Source: M3007 sp031398055 | GTDB taxonomy: Bacteria > Bacteroidota > Bacteroidia > Chitinophagales > Saprospiraceae | Direction of reading: 5' to 3' | NCBI GenBank assembly: GCA_031398055.1 | Contig: JANNMS010000017.1 | Location: forward strand, 1 to 19,906 | Length of the DNA stretch: 19,906 bases | Shown here: positions 1 through 7,460 of the stretch, piece by piece | Layout of the letters: each line of letters begins with the position of its first letter | Numbering within the stretch: the first letter of the stretch is position 1 | Translations under genes and position numbers: made by a program | The notes under the pieces: model-generated | Databases searched by the model: none | What the model saw: only the letters and a program-made list of their open reading frames with translations | Told to the model about the DNA's origin: nothing

Positions 1-22
1 AAATTTCATTCTTCAGAACCGT

Positions 23-53
23 GTGTCGGGGTGACTTTGAGTCACCCCGACAC
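23..53 (+). terminator. Perfect 14-bp hairpin, probable terminator of a gene left of the window
   Basis: Bases 23-36 (GTGTCGGGGTGACT) pair perfectly with 40-53 across a three-base loop (TTG), and a moderately T-rich stretch (TGTTATTTTC) follows. This is the shape of a rho-independent terminator for a + strand gene ending before the window. A GTG at 31, the most upstream in-frame start for the next gene, lies inside the stem, which argues against using that start. Confidence 0.6.
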
Positions 54-62
54 TGTTATTTT

Positions 63-168
63 CAACCACCCCCAGCCCCTGAAGGGGAGCAGATTGTGGG
101 TGATTTTGAAAAACAGATTTCTAAAATACTTGAAATCTGCCCCCCTTCTGGGGTTGGGGGTAGTTCAA
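63..168. repeat. Imperfect inverted repeat, REP/MITE-like palindromic element
   Basis: Bases 63-95 and the reverse complement of 134-168 match closely: a tract of C residues, then AAGGGG and GCAGATT in both arms, with about 38 bases between. The G-rich/C-rich arms stand out from the surrounding sequence. Similar palindromic elements are, from memory, common between genes in Bacteroidota; that recollection is unverified. The right arm reads in frame into the signal-peptide region of the following receptor. Confidence 0.6.
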
Positions 169-2409
169 ATTTTACTTCTAACTTTCTCATTTTCAACCCT
201 TTCCGCCCAAAAAAATCTTCCCGATTCCATTCTTTTAAAACAAGTCGTCATCCAATCCACCCGAACCGGCGACCGCTCGCCCGTGCCGCACACCAATTTT
301 TCAAAAGAAAAAATCTTGAAAAATTACCACGCGCAGGACGTCCCGTTTTTGCTTTCCGCCGTGCCCTCGCTCGTCGAAACTTCGGACGGCGGAACGGGAA
401 TTGGCTACACCGGAATGCGGATTCGCGGCAGCGACCCGACCCGAATCAACGTGACTTTGAACGGCGTGCCGCTCAACGATGCCGAAAGTCAGGGCGTTTT
501 TTGGGTGGATTTGCCCGATTTGGCGGCCTCGGCCAGCGAAATTCAGGTGCAGCGGGGAGTTGGTAGCAGCACGAACGGCGCGGGTGCTTTTGGTGCGACG
601 GTCAATCTGGATTTGTCAAAAATCGAGGCCGAGCCGTCGGCGAGTTTGGCCAATACTTTGGGTTCGTTCGGCACCCGAAAACACAGTTTTCAGGCCGAGA
701 CAGGTTTGTTGGATAGCAAGTTTTCGTTTTCAGGGCGTTTTTCGACCGTCAAATCCGATGGTTTTATTGACCGGGCGAGCGCGGATTTGAACGCTTTTCA
801 CTTGTCCGGGGCATGGATTTCCAACCGTCAAACCGTGCAGGCGCACCTGCTTTCTGGCCAGGAAATCACGTACCAAGCATGGAACGGACTGCCCGCGACG
901 TATTTGAAAATTCCGGCATTTCAAACTTTCAACACCGCCGGAACCGAAACGCCCGACGGAATTCCGTACTCCGACGAAGTGGACAATTATAAACAACGCC
1001 ACGCGCTTGCCCACTGGAAAATTGATTTGAAAAAAGGGCTTTTTTTGCAAATAAATGGCCACCACACGCATGGCTCGGGTTTTTACGAACAGTACAAATC
1101 TGCGCAGGATTTTGAAAAATATAGCCTCGTGCCTTTTGAAATTGGCGATTCTTTGATTGAAAAAACGGATTTGATCCGCCGGAGGTGGTTGGACAATAAT
1201 TTTTACGGAGGCACTTTTGCCCTCCGTTTTCAGCCGTCGGTGAACCCAACTTTTTTGTCGGCTGCGCCAAAATTTACGCTCGGCGGCGCGGCGAGCAGGT
1301 ACGATGGCCGACATTTTAGCGAAATAATTTGGGCGCAAAACCTGCCGCCCGGCATCCAAAAAGACCATAAATACTACGAAAACGAGGCTCAAAAAACGGA
1401 CGGCAACCTGTTTTTCCAAACCGAAATTTTCTGGTCGCGCGGCTGGGCGACTTTGTTGGATTTGCAGGTGCGGCGGGTGGATTATCGGTTTTTGGGTTTT
1501 GACCAAAATTTAAATGCCACCGACCAAAAGGTCGGTTTTACATTTTTCAACCCAAAATTTGGCCTGTCCAAAAAACTGGATGAAAACTGGACGGCAAACT
1601 CGTTTTTCGGAATCGGAAACCGCGAACCGAACCGCGACGATTTTACCCAAAGCACGCCAGACAGTCGGCCAAAATCGGAGCGGCTTTTTGACACAGAAAT
1701 TGGACTGAATTTTAAAGAAAATTGGTTGCGTGGCTCGTTCAATTTTTTCAGGATGAACTACAAAAACCAGTTGGTTTTGGACGGACGAATCAACGATGTC
1801 GGGGCGTACATTCGAACAAACGTTGCTAAAAGTCATCGAACGGGTTTCGAAATCGAGTTCGATGCAAAACCGCTTTATTGGCTGCAAGTCGCTGGAAACG
1901 TGTCGGTTAGCCAAAACAAAATTCCTGAATTTGTCGAATTTTTGGACAACTGGGACACCGGCGGGCAGGAAAAAATCACCCACAAAAATACTGACCTCGC
2001 ATTTTCGCCGAACGTCGTCAGCCGTTTGGAAAGCACTGTTTTTTTAGTGAAAAATAAAAAATCCGAGGTGGCCGCAAGTTTGGTTGGTAAGATTGTGGGC
2101 AAACAATTTTTGGACAATACTTCAAATAATAACACTGCTTTGCCTCGATATTTCACCCTCGATTTTCGAGTCCGGGCGGCGCGGCGAGAGTGGATTGGCA
2201 AGGAAATTTCACTGCTGTGCAGCGTAAATAATTTGCTGGATGCCCAGTTTGTCTCGAACGGTTGGACGTACCGCTATCGTTCTGAAAATTACGATGACCG
2301 AGCGGCGAACCCGTACACGAGGTTGGAAAATGATGGAATTTACAATCAAACCGGGTATTTTCCGCAGGCCGGGCGGCATTTTATGGCGACGGTTTTGGCG
2401 AATTTTTAG
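106..2409 (+). CDS. TonB-dependent outer-membrane receptor
   Basis: This is an outer-membrane active transporter of the TonB-dependent receptor family; the substrate cannot be told from sequence. The frame is open from GTG 31. Using that numbering, a hydrophobic stretch ends LSAQ near residue 60 (signal peptide), the plug domain covers about 65-195 (GYTGMRIRGSDPTRINVTLN, then EIQVQRGVGSSTNGAGAFGA), and a long beta-barrel follows. The protein ends in aromatic Phe (ATVLANF), as outer-membrane barrels usually do. About 770-790 residues is normal for the family, and the N-terminal carboxypeptidase-like domain seen in many Bacteroidota receptors is absent. No ATG precedes the signal peptide in frame. 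I prefer TTG 106 (n-region KNRFLKYLK) because GTG 31 lies within the hairpin at 23-53, but the start is uncertain. The next gene begins about 36 bases downstream on the same strand. Confidence 0.9.
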   Translation: MKNRFLKYLKSAPLLGLGVVQILLLTFSFSTLSAQKNLPDSILLKQVVIQSTRTGDRSPVPHTNFSKEKILKNYHAQDVPFLLSAVPSLVETSDGGTGIGYTGMRIRGSDPTRINVTLNGVPLNDAESQGVFWVDLPDLAASASEIQVQRGVGSSTNGAGAFGATVNLDLSKIEAEPSASLANTLGSFGTRKHSFQAETGLLDSKFSFSGRFSTVKSDGFIDRASADLNAFHLSGAWISNRQTVQAHLLSGQEITYQAWNGLPATYLKIPAFQTFNTAGTETPDGIPYSDEVDNYKQRHALAHWKIDLKKGLFLQINGHHTHGSGFYEQYKSAQDFEKYSLVPFEIGDSLIEKTDLIRRRWLDNNFYGGTFALRFQPSVNPTFLSAAPKFTLGGAASRYDGRHFSEIIWAQNLPPGIQKDHKYYENEAQKTDGNLFFQTEIFWSRGWATLLDLQVRRVDYRFLGFDQNLNATDQKVGFTFFNPKFGLSKKLDENWTANSFFGIGNREPNRDDFTQSTPDSRPKSERLFDTEIGLNFKENWLRGSFNFFRMNYKNQLVLDGRINDVGAYIRTNVAKSHRTGFEIEFDAKPLYWLQVAGNVSVSQNKIPEFVEFLDNWDTGGQEKITHKNTDLAFSPNVVSRLESTVFLVKNKKSEVAASLVGKIVGKQFLDNTSNNNTALPRYFTLDFRVRAARREWIGKEISLLCSVNNLLDAQFVSNGWTYRYRSENYDDRAANPYTRLENDGIYNQTGYFPQAGRHFMATVLANF

Positions 2410-2428
2410 CCAATTTTGCGATCAAATT

Positions 2429-2544
2429 GGAACACAGATTTTACGATGGAACAGCAAAACACAAGTTGGATTTTTCGCATTTTGACAAAAGTCAGAAGGG
2501 AAAATGTCTGTCCAAATCTGTTTCATCCGTGTTTTCTGCGTTCC
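2429..2544. repeat. Imperfect inverted repeat (CACAGAT/ACGGAT family)
   Basis: Bases 2429-2454 resemble the reverse complement of 2518-2544. Both arms begin GGAAC-CAGA and contain an ACG-ATG-ACAG core, with roughly two-thirds identity by eye. The words ACACGGAT and CAGATTT recur at the right edge of the window (19869-19906), suggesting a dispersed family. The ATG at 2446 used for the next gene lies inside the left arm. Confidence 0.5.
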
Positions 2545-5544
2545 AATTTTTGCCTTGTTTTTTTGTTCTTGAACCTATTTTCCCCAAAAATTTTTGGCCA
2601 AATACCACCCGCCGACCCAATTTCCAACATCCGAACCGCCATTTTCGAGGGCAAAAAATGGGCACTCCGGGACATGGCGACGCTGCTCGACGACCCCAAA
2701 TTTAGCCACGAGGCACGGCGGATTTTGGAATTCACGACCCGTTTTGAAAAGGAAGAATTTGATTGGTCTGGCCGACCGGACAAGCAGGATTTCCTCGATT
2801 TTTTTTATAAAAACAAGGACAAAATCCAGTTCGACCCCATCCTCGGCGTATGGCTTTTGACGCCACCGGAGCAGGCAAAATTGGCCGATTTTTTTGCGCG
2901 CGCGTTGCCCGTTTTCCCAAATCCTGAAAAACAATTTTCGAGCCTCGCGGCAAAAATCCGAGCAGATTTGGAGGTCGGCGACACGGCGGGTTTTTCCCAA
3001 AATATTTCGAAAATGGCCGACCTGCGCAGCCCGGAAAGCAAGCGTTTTTTGTTGGATTTGGCAAAAAACGAGGCGGCTTTTTCGGCTTCGAGATTTCCCA
3101 AAAACTACTCGCCGCAACTTGTTTTGCTTCAAAATTTGAGGCACTCGAACGAACCGGAAATGTTGGATTTGGCTTTAAAATGGTTGAAAAACAACAAATT
3201 TTCGGCGTCAGATTGCGAAATTCCGATGTCTGAACTTTTCAATCATTATATAAATAATGTCGAAAAAACGGCCATGCTCCGGCAGTTGCAGGGCTTGTTG
3301 GACAGTTTCAAAACGACGGCGGCGGTGCGGGCAAATGGGTACGAATTGGCCTGCGGCGCGAGCCCGTTTTACTTCGACGAAGCCGTTGATTTTTATGGTT
3401 TTGTAGCCGCCAAATCGTTCGCGCAGCCCTGGGCGCGGAACAATTCCATCGAAAATCTGATCGCTTCGCGGCATCCGAGAAGCCTGTATTATTTGGCGGC
3501 GCGGGTTTTTCGGGCGCGTTTTTCGGCGGATTCGGATGCAAAACCGGGCAAGTTTTTGCAGCCGTTTTTGTCGGAAATTGAAAATTTGACGCGGCTGAAA
3601 ATCGCCGTTCCGGACTCGTCGGGCGCGACGGTGACGGAATCTGCCGACGAAATTTGGCTTTTAAATTATGCAAAATATTGGGCAATCCATTGGCCGGATT
3701 ACGAATGGGACGTGCAGCGAGGTATTTTCATCAATAAATTGAAGGCCGAGACGATTTCTGAAAATTATGAACGGCTTTTTCGGCGGCTGACGGCCACGAA
3801 CGACACGGCGGCGATGGACGCATTTCGAATGTTGGCAGAGGGAAACCCGGTGGAAGTTTCGGAACTCGCCGGGGAATTTCGGCAAACGGTTCGGGATTTC
3901 AACCCGCGTTTGCCGTCGTTCAAATTCCGGTTTTTGGAGCAATTGACTTTGTTCACCGAGTTTTGCCGAGAGGTCGGCGAGGACTGGAAACCGGGCGCGA
4001 AACTGGCCGATTTTTTGAAAAAATTGGATGCCGAACCCGAACCAAAAAAACGCTACGTCATTGAAAATCAAATGATTGCGTCGCTCGCGTTGGAAGATTT
4101 GACGGCTTTGGAATTTGAAACTTTGCTGCGCGAACCGGACAAAAACTTTGCTTTTTCGGCAGCGCGGGTTTTGGATTGGGTGTATTCAAAACATTGGCCG
4201 GAGATTTTGGGCGATGATGATTTGCGAAAAATTTACCTCAAAAAATCGGCAATTTTTGCCGGGATCAAAGCCAACGGAACGCTCAATTTTTACGCCGACC
4301 GATTTCGCCGCGACGATTTTTTGACCCAAAAAATGTTGGAAAAAACGGCTGCCGTCGAAACCGACCTCGACATTTTGATTTTGGTAAAAAAACTTTTGGA
4401 AAAATCAATTTCCCAGCCCGCCCGCAAGCCAGAAAGTGTTGAAAATGAAGCGGTCGAGTTGGCTGTTTTTCAAAAAAAAATGGAGTCTATTTTTTCCAGA
4501 GATTCGATTTCAGTGGAGCAAATCAATCAATTTATTTCAGATAAAATGTACCGCTCGGACGTGCATAAATTCCTGATTTTAAACAATTTAGATAAAATAA
4601 GGCCGATCGAAAACCTGCACCGATTGAACGCAAACCCCAAGTTTTCGGGCGAGCGGGATTTTATGTTTTTTGAAAAATTGAAGGTTCCGGAAAAGCGTTG
4701 GCCGGAAATTTTGCGGCTTTTTGACGGCACGGGCGCGGAGGCGATTTTCGATTTTTTGGTCACCAAAACCGACCAAATGAACGACGAGGAACGCGGCTTT
4801 TTTTTCAATGAAACGATGCGAAATGATTGGGTTTTGAAATATTTCAACCAACTCGCGCAGCCAATTCCGATGGTTGGATATTTGAAATTTGTCATCCAAA
4901 AATGGCACGATTCAGCGACGGATATTTCTGAATTTGATGAAGAAACGGTGCTGCGGAACTTGCTGATTTTGGAAAATATCGGGCAGCCGATTGCCTCAAA
5001 AATTGCCCAAACCAAAACTTTGGAAATCGAGGAACGGACACGTTTTCGGGTGCAGCGCGAGATTTTGGCGGCAGGCAGTTTTTCAGATTTGAAAACGCTC
5101 GCGCCACTTTTGAATGAACTTTCGGCTGACGAAAATGGCAATCCGGGCTACCATTTTTTGACCAAAGATTTTGGTTTTCCGCCGCTCGATTTTTCAGAAA
5201 CGGTTGAAAATGAACGGTTTAAAAAGGTTTTGGCCGAAAAATCGGAAACCGAGGTTTATAAATTTTATCTCCGATCGTTTGGTGTAAAATTTGAAAATGA
5301 AAAAACGGGGGCGTTGGATTTGGAAGCCATCCGGCAAATTTTGCGGCATGATTTGCTCACGCCTTTTGTCGGGTCGGGCGGCGAGCGGCGCGATTGGTAT
5401 GTTTTTGCGGTGGTCAAAATTTTGGAAAACGAGTTCGGGACGACGCTGGGTTTTCACAAAAAACTGAACGAAAACCAGACATTTTACACTTTCAATGCTG
5501 GGAAACGGGCGGCGGCGTGGCTTGGTTTTTTGGAGAAAAAGTAA
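2446..5544 (+). CDS. Large secreted protein of unknown function
   Basis: I do not recognise this protein (1032 residues from ATG 2446). The first ~60 residues contain a Cys-rich basic stretch, then a hydrophobic core (NFCLVFLFLNLFSP) ending IFGQ before IPPADP, which reads as a signal peptide. The mature part looks almost entirely helical, rich in Phe, Lys, Glu and Asp and with regularly spaced Leu, and shows no obvious T9SS tail, lipobox or transmembrane segment, so a periplasmic or exported helical-repeat-like protein is the best description. No catalytic motif was seen. A TTG at 2416 extends the frame upstream, but both starts sit in or beside an inverted repeat (2429-2544). It follows the TonB-dependent receptor closely on the same strand, so co-transcription and an envelope-related role are plausible but unproven. 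Confidence 0.85.
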   Translation: MEQQNTSWIFRILTKVRRENVCPNLFHPCFLRSNFCLVFLFLNLFSPKIFGQIPPADPISNIRTAIFEGKKWALRDMATLLDDPKFSHEARRILEFTTRFEKEEFDWSGRPDKQDFLDFFYKNKDKIQFDPILGVWLLTPPEQAKLADFFARALPVFPNPEKQFSSLAAKIRADLEVGDTAGFSQNISKMADLRSPESKRFLLDLAKNEAAFSASRFPKNYSPQLVLLQNLRHSNEPEMLDLALKWLKNNKFSASDCEIPMSELFNHYINNVEKTAMLRQLQGLLDSFKTTAAVRANGYELACGASPFYFDEAVDFYGFVAAKSFAQPWARNNSIENLIASRHPRSLYYLAARVFRARFSADSDAKPGKFLQPFLSEIENLTRLKIAVPDSSGATVTESADEIWLLNYAKYWAIHWPDYEWDVQRGIFINKLKAETISENYERLFRRLTATNDTAAMDAFRMLAEGNPVEVSELAGEFRQTVRDFNPRLPSFKFRFLEQLTLFTEFCREVGEDWKPGAKLADFLKKLDAEPEPKKRYVIENQMIASLALEDLTALEFETLLREPDKNFAFSAARVLDWVYSKHWPEILGDDDLRKIYLKKSAIFAGIKANGTLNFYADRFRRDDFLTQKMLEKTAAVETDLDILILVKKLLEKSISQPARKPESVENEAVELAVFQKKMESIFSRDSISVEQINQFISDKMYRSDVHKFLILNNLDKIRPIENLHRLNANPKFSGERDFMFFEKLKVPEKRWPEILRLFDGTGAEAIFDFLVTKTDQMNDEERGFFFNETMRNDWVLKYFNQLAQPIPMVGYLKFVIQKWHDSATDISEFDEETVLRNLLILENIGQPIASKIAQTKTLEIEERTRFRVQREILAAGSFSDLKTLAPLLNELSADENGNPGYHFLTKDFGFPPLDFSETVENERFKKVLAEKSETEVYKFYLRSFGVKFENEKTGALDLEAIRQILRHDLLTPFVGSGGERRDWYVFAVVKILENEFGTTLGFHKKLNENQTFYTFNAGKRAAAWLGFLEKK

Positions 5545-5564
5545 CTCCAAACTCCAGTTTGGAG
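5545..5564. terminator. Short perfect palindrome directly after the stop codon
   Basis: CTCCAAACT at 5545-5553 pairs with AGTTTGGAG at 5556-5564, starting at the base after the stop codon of the preceding gene. There is no T-tract on the + strand (AAAAGTG follows), so a classical terminator is doubtful; it may be an mRNA 3' stabilising hairpin. A second weak stem (AAACGATG 5609-5616 with CATCGTTT 5626-5633) lies before the next gene. Confidence 0.35.
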
Positions 5565-5681
5565 AAAAGTGCATCCGTTAAAAATTTGATAATTCAGGAT
5601 TCATTTAAAAACGATGGCGAAAAGGCATCGTTTCAAAGCCAAATTTCACAACCAACTTTTCTCACCAATCATTATTTTTAA

Positions 5682-6227
5682 ATGAAACGCTTCTCTTTTT
5701 TGCTGTTGCCTGCGCTTTTTTTGTTCCCAAATTTCTTGTTTTCACAATCTTACATCACGGCTTTTGGCGTGCGCGTGGATGGTGGTTTTGGCCTCACTTT
5801 GCAACAGGCCATCACTAATAAAATGACGGTAGAAGTCATCGGGCACGCGCCACTTTTCAAACCCGAATTTGGTTTGACTGCTCTCGGCGAGCGGCATCAC
5901 AAAATACTTCTGCGTAATTTGAACGTTTATTACGGTGCGGGTGGCCATTATTATTGGAAATCGGCAGCCAACAAACAAGAGGATTCGATTTCGAGAAATG
6001 TGTTCGGTTTGTCATTTATCGGCGGTGCGGAATTGTCCATCGGTCGGCTGAATTTTTCGGTAGATTACAAACCGGAACTTCATTTTGCGGGCGACCAAGC
6101 GCATCCGTTCGAGTTCAGTGGAGCGTCGGTTTCGGTCAGATATATTATAGAAAAGAAGCCGCGCAACCTTCAAATTTTCAAAGGCAAAAACAAAAAGAAG
6201 AAGAAAAAAGGCGGGATTTTTAACTAA
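5682..6227 (+). CDS. Small outer-membrane beta-barrel-like protein with Lys-rich tail
   Basis: The protein has 181 residues and a clear signal peptide (MKRFSFLLLPALFLFP, with cleavage likely after FSQ near residue 22). The mature part alternates polar and hydrophobic residues with many Gly and aromatic residues (VDGGFGLTL, NVYYGAGGHYYWK, LSFIGGAELSIGRLNFSVDYKPE), the pattern of a small Bacteroidota outer-membrane beta-barrel. The last barrel strand would be SVSVRYIIEKK. It continues into an unusual Lys-rich tail (about 158-177) and ends GGIFN, so it lacks a terminal aromatic. The substrate or role is unknown. It lies 137 bases after the large secreted protein and ends just before a strong terminator, so it may be the last gene of that unit. 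The ATG at 5682 is the natural start for the signal peptide. Confidence 0.8.
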   Translation: MKRFSFLLLPALFLFPNFLFSQSYITAFGVRVDGGFGLTLQQAITNKMTVEVIGHAPLFKPEFGLTALGERHHKILLRNLNVYYGAGGHYYWKSAANKQEDSISRNVFGLSFIGGAELSIGRLNFSVDYKPELHFAGDQAHPFEFSGASVSVRYIIEKKPRNLQIFKGKNKKKKKKGGIFN

Positions 6228-6240
6228 AAAACCTAAAAAA

Positions 6241-6274
6241 AGAGGGGATGACTTGAACGGAAGTCATCCCCTCT
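6241..6274. terminator. Strong bidirectional rho-independent terminator
   Basis: A perfect 14-bp stem (6241-6254 with 6261-6274) closes a six-base loop (GAACGG) and is flanked by an A run on the left (6235-6240) and a T run on the right (6275-6281), so it works on both strands. It sits between convergent genes ending at 6227 (+) and 6280 (-); the T run overlaps the stop codon of the - strand gene. Confidence 0.92.
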
Positions 6275-6279
6275 TTTTT

Positions 6280-7368
6280 TTATCCTTCCATCTGCACCAT
6301 CCGCGTCGGTTCCATCATTTCGTTCCGAATCGCGATTTGCGAAAGCGTCTTTTTCGCCACGTTCAAAAACGGTTCGGCGATGGCCGGGTCGTTTTGCAAA
6401 ACCGCAGGGATGCCCAAATCCCCGCCCTCCCGGATACTTTGGATAAGCGGAATTTGCCCCAACAAAATCGAATTGCTGGCCTGCGCCAATTTTTTTCCGC
6501 CGCCCTGACCGAAGATAAAGTATTGATTGTTAGGCAGTTCTGCAGGGGTGAACCACGACATATTTTCCACGACGCCCAAAATCGGGATGTTGATTTGTGG
6601 CAGCAAAAACATATTCATCGCTTTTATCGCGTCCGAAAGTGCAACGTCCTGCGGGGTCGTGACCAAAACCACGCCAGTCACCGGGACGGTTTGGACGAGG
6701 GTCAATTGCACGTCGCCGGTGCCGGGCGGCAAATCCACAATCAAAAAATCGAGGGGTTCCCATACCGTTTCATTGAAAAATTGTTTGATGACCGCCGCCA
6801 AACGCGGGCCACGCAACACCACTGCCTGTTCCGGTTCGATGATATTCCCGATGGAAATGGTCGGCATGCCGTAGGCCAAAAGCGGCACCATTTTCGGGCG
6901 GCCTTGAAAATCCATGATTTTCGGTCGCTGGCCGACCAAATTTAGCATCGTTGGAATGGAAGGGCCGTAAATATCAGCGTCCATCAAACCGACGCGCGCG
7001 CCCAATTTTTGGAGGCCGAGCGCAAGATTTACCGAAACGGTGCTCTTCCCCACCCCACCTTTTCCGCTGGCCACTGCGATAATATTTTTGATTTGCGGCA
7101 CGACGCTGGTGCTGGCCGAACTGCCTGCGGCGCGTGCGATAAAATGCAAATTGACGTTCGCCTGCGGAAAATCGCCCATCACCGCACCGATGCAGGCGAA
7201 GTTCAATTCGGCTTTTCCTTCCATTTTCAGGGATGGGACGACGATGGAAAAATTGATGTTTTTACCGTCAATTTCCAAGTTTTCGACCATGCCCGCTTGC
7301 ACGATGTTTTGCCCGGTCTGTGGGTCGCGGACGGTGGATAAGGCTTTGAGAATGAGTTCTTTATTCAA
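6280..7368 (-). CDS. mrp: Mrp/ApbC (NBP35-like) P-loop ATPase, iron-sulfur cluster carrier
   Basis: This is a cytoplasmic ATPase of the Mrp/ApbC family, which carries and delivers Fe-S clusters to apoproteins. The 362 residues divide into an N-terminal MIP18/DUF59-like domain (about 1-80, with TVRDPQTGQNIVQAGMV) and a P-loop domain with a deviant Walker A at 101-110 (SGKGGVGKST), switch-like DADIYGPS (130-137) and DLPPGTGD (212-219). The usual CxxC cluster-binding pair after VVENMSWF is missing; the segment reads TPAELPNNQYFIFG, a form I associate with Bacteroidota members. The start is TTG (7366-7368): no ATG lies upstream in frame, and this start gives the expected N-terminus. It is downstream of the CoA-transferase gene on the same strand, but an A/T-rich hairpin lies between them, so it is probably transcribed separately. 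Confidence 0.93.
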   Translation of the reverse strand: MNKELILKALSTVRDPQTGQNIVQAGMVENLEIDGKNINFSIVVPSLKMEGKAELNFACIGAVMGDFPQANVNLHFIARAAGSSASTSVVPQIKNIIAVASGKGGVGKSTVSVNLALGLQKLGARVGLMDADIYGPSIPTMLNLVGQRPKIMDFQGRPKMVPLLAYGMPTISIGNIIEPEQAVVLRGPRLAAVIKQFFNETVWEPLDFLIVDLPPGTGDVQLTLVQTVPVTGVVLVTTPQDVALSDAIKAMNMFLLPQINIPILGVVENMSWFTPAELPNNQYFIFGQGGGKKLAQASNSILLGQIPLIQSIREGGDLGIPAVLQNDPAIAEPFLNVAKKTLSQIAIRNEMMEPTRMVQMEG

Positions 7369-7418
7369 TTTTTTTAATTTGATAATTTGTAAATGTGGAA
7401 ATGGGATAATGCCTGAAA

Positions 7419-7453
7419 AGAAAAGACATTTTTTTAAAAAAAATGTCTTTTCT
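7419..7453. terminator. A/T-rich near-perfect palindrome between CaiB-like gene and mrp
   Basis: AGAAAAGACAT plus a T run (7419-7435) is complementary to an A run plus ATGTCTTTTCT (to 7453), making a long hairpin with almost no loop. Read on the - strand it follows the CoA-transferase stop by about 8 bases and is trailed by TTTTC runs, so it probably terminates that gene ahead of mrp. Confidence 0.6.
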
Positions 7454-7460
7454 GGTCATT

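Noticed and set aside
730..1506. Long - strand open frame (258 codons) opposite the receptor gene
   Set aside because: It lies entirely antisense to a well-supported receptor, has no recognisable motif and a composition typical of a complementary-strand shadow.
4527..5141. Long - strand open frame (204 codons) opposite the large secreted protein
   Set aside because: Low-complexity Ser/Lys-rich translation with no motif, antisense to a continuous frame with a signal peptide.
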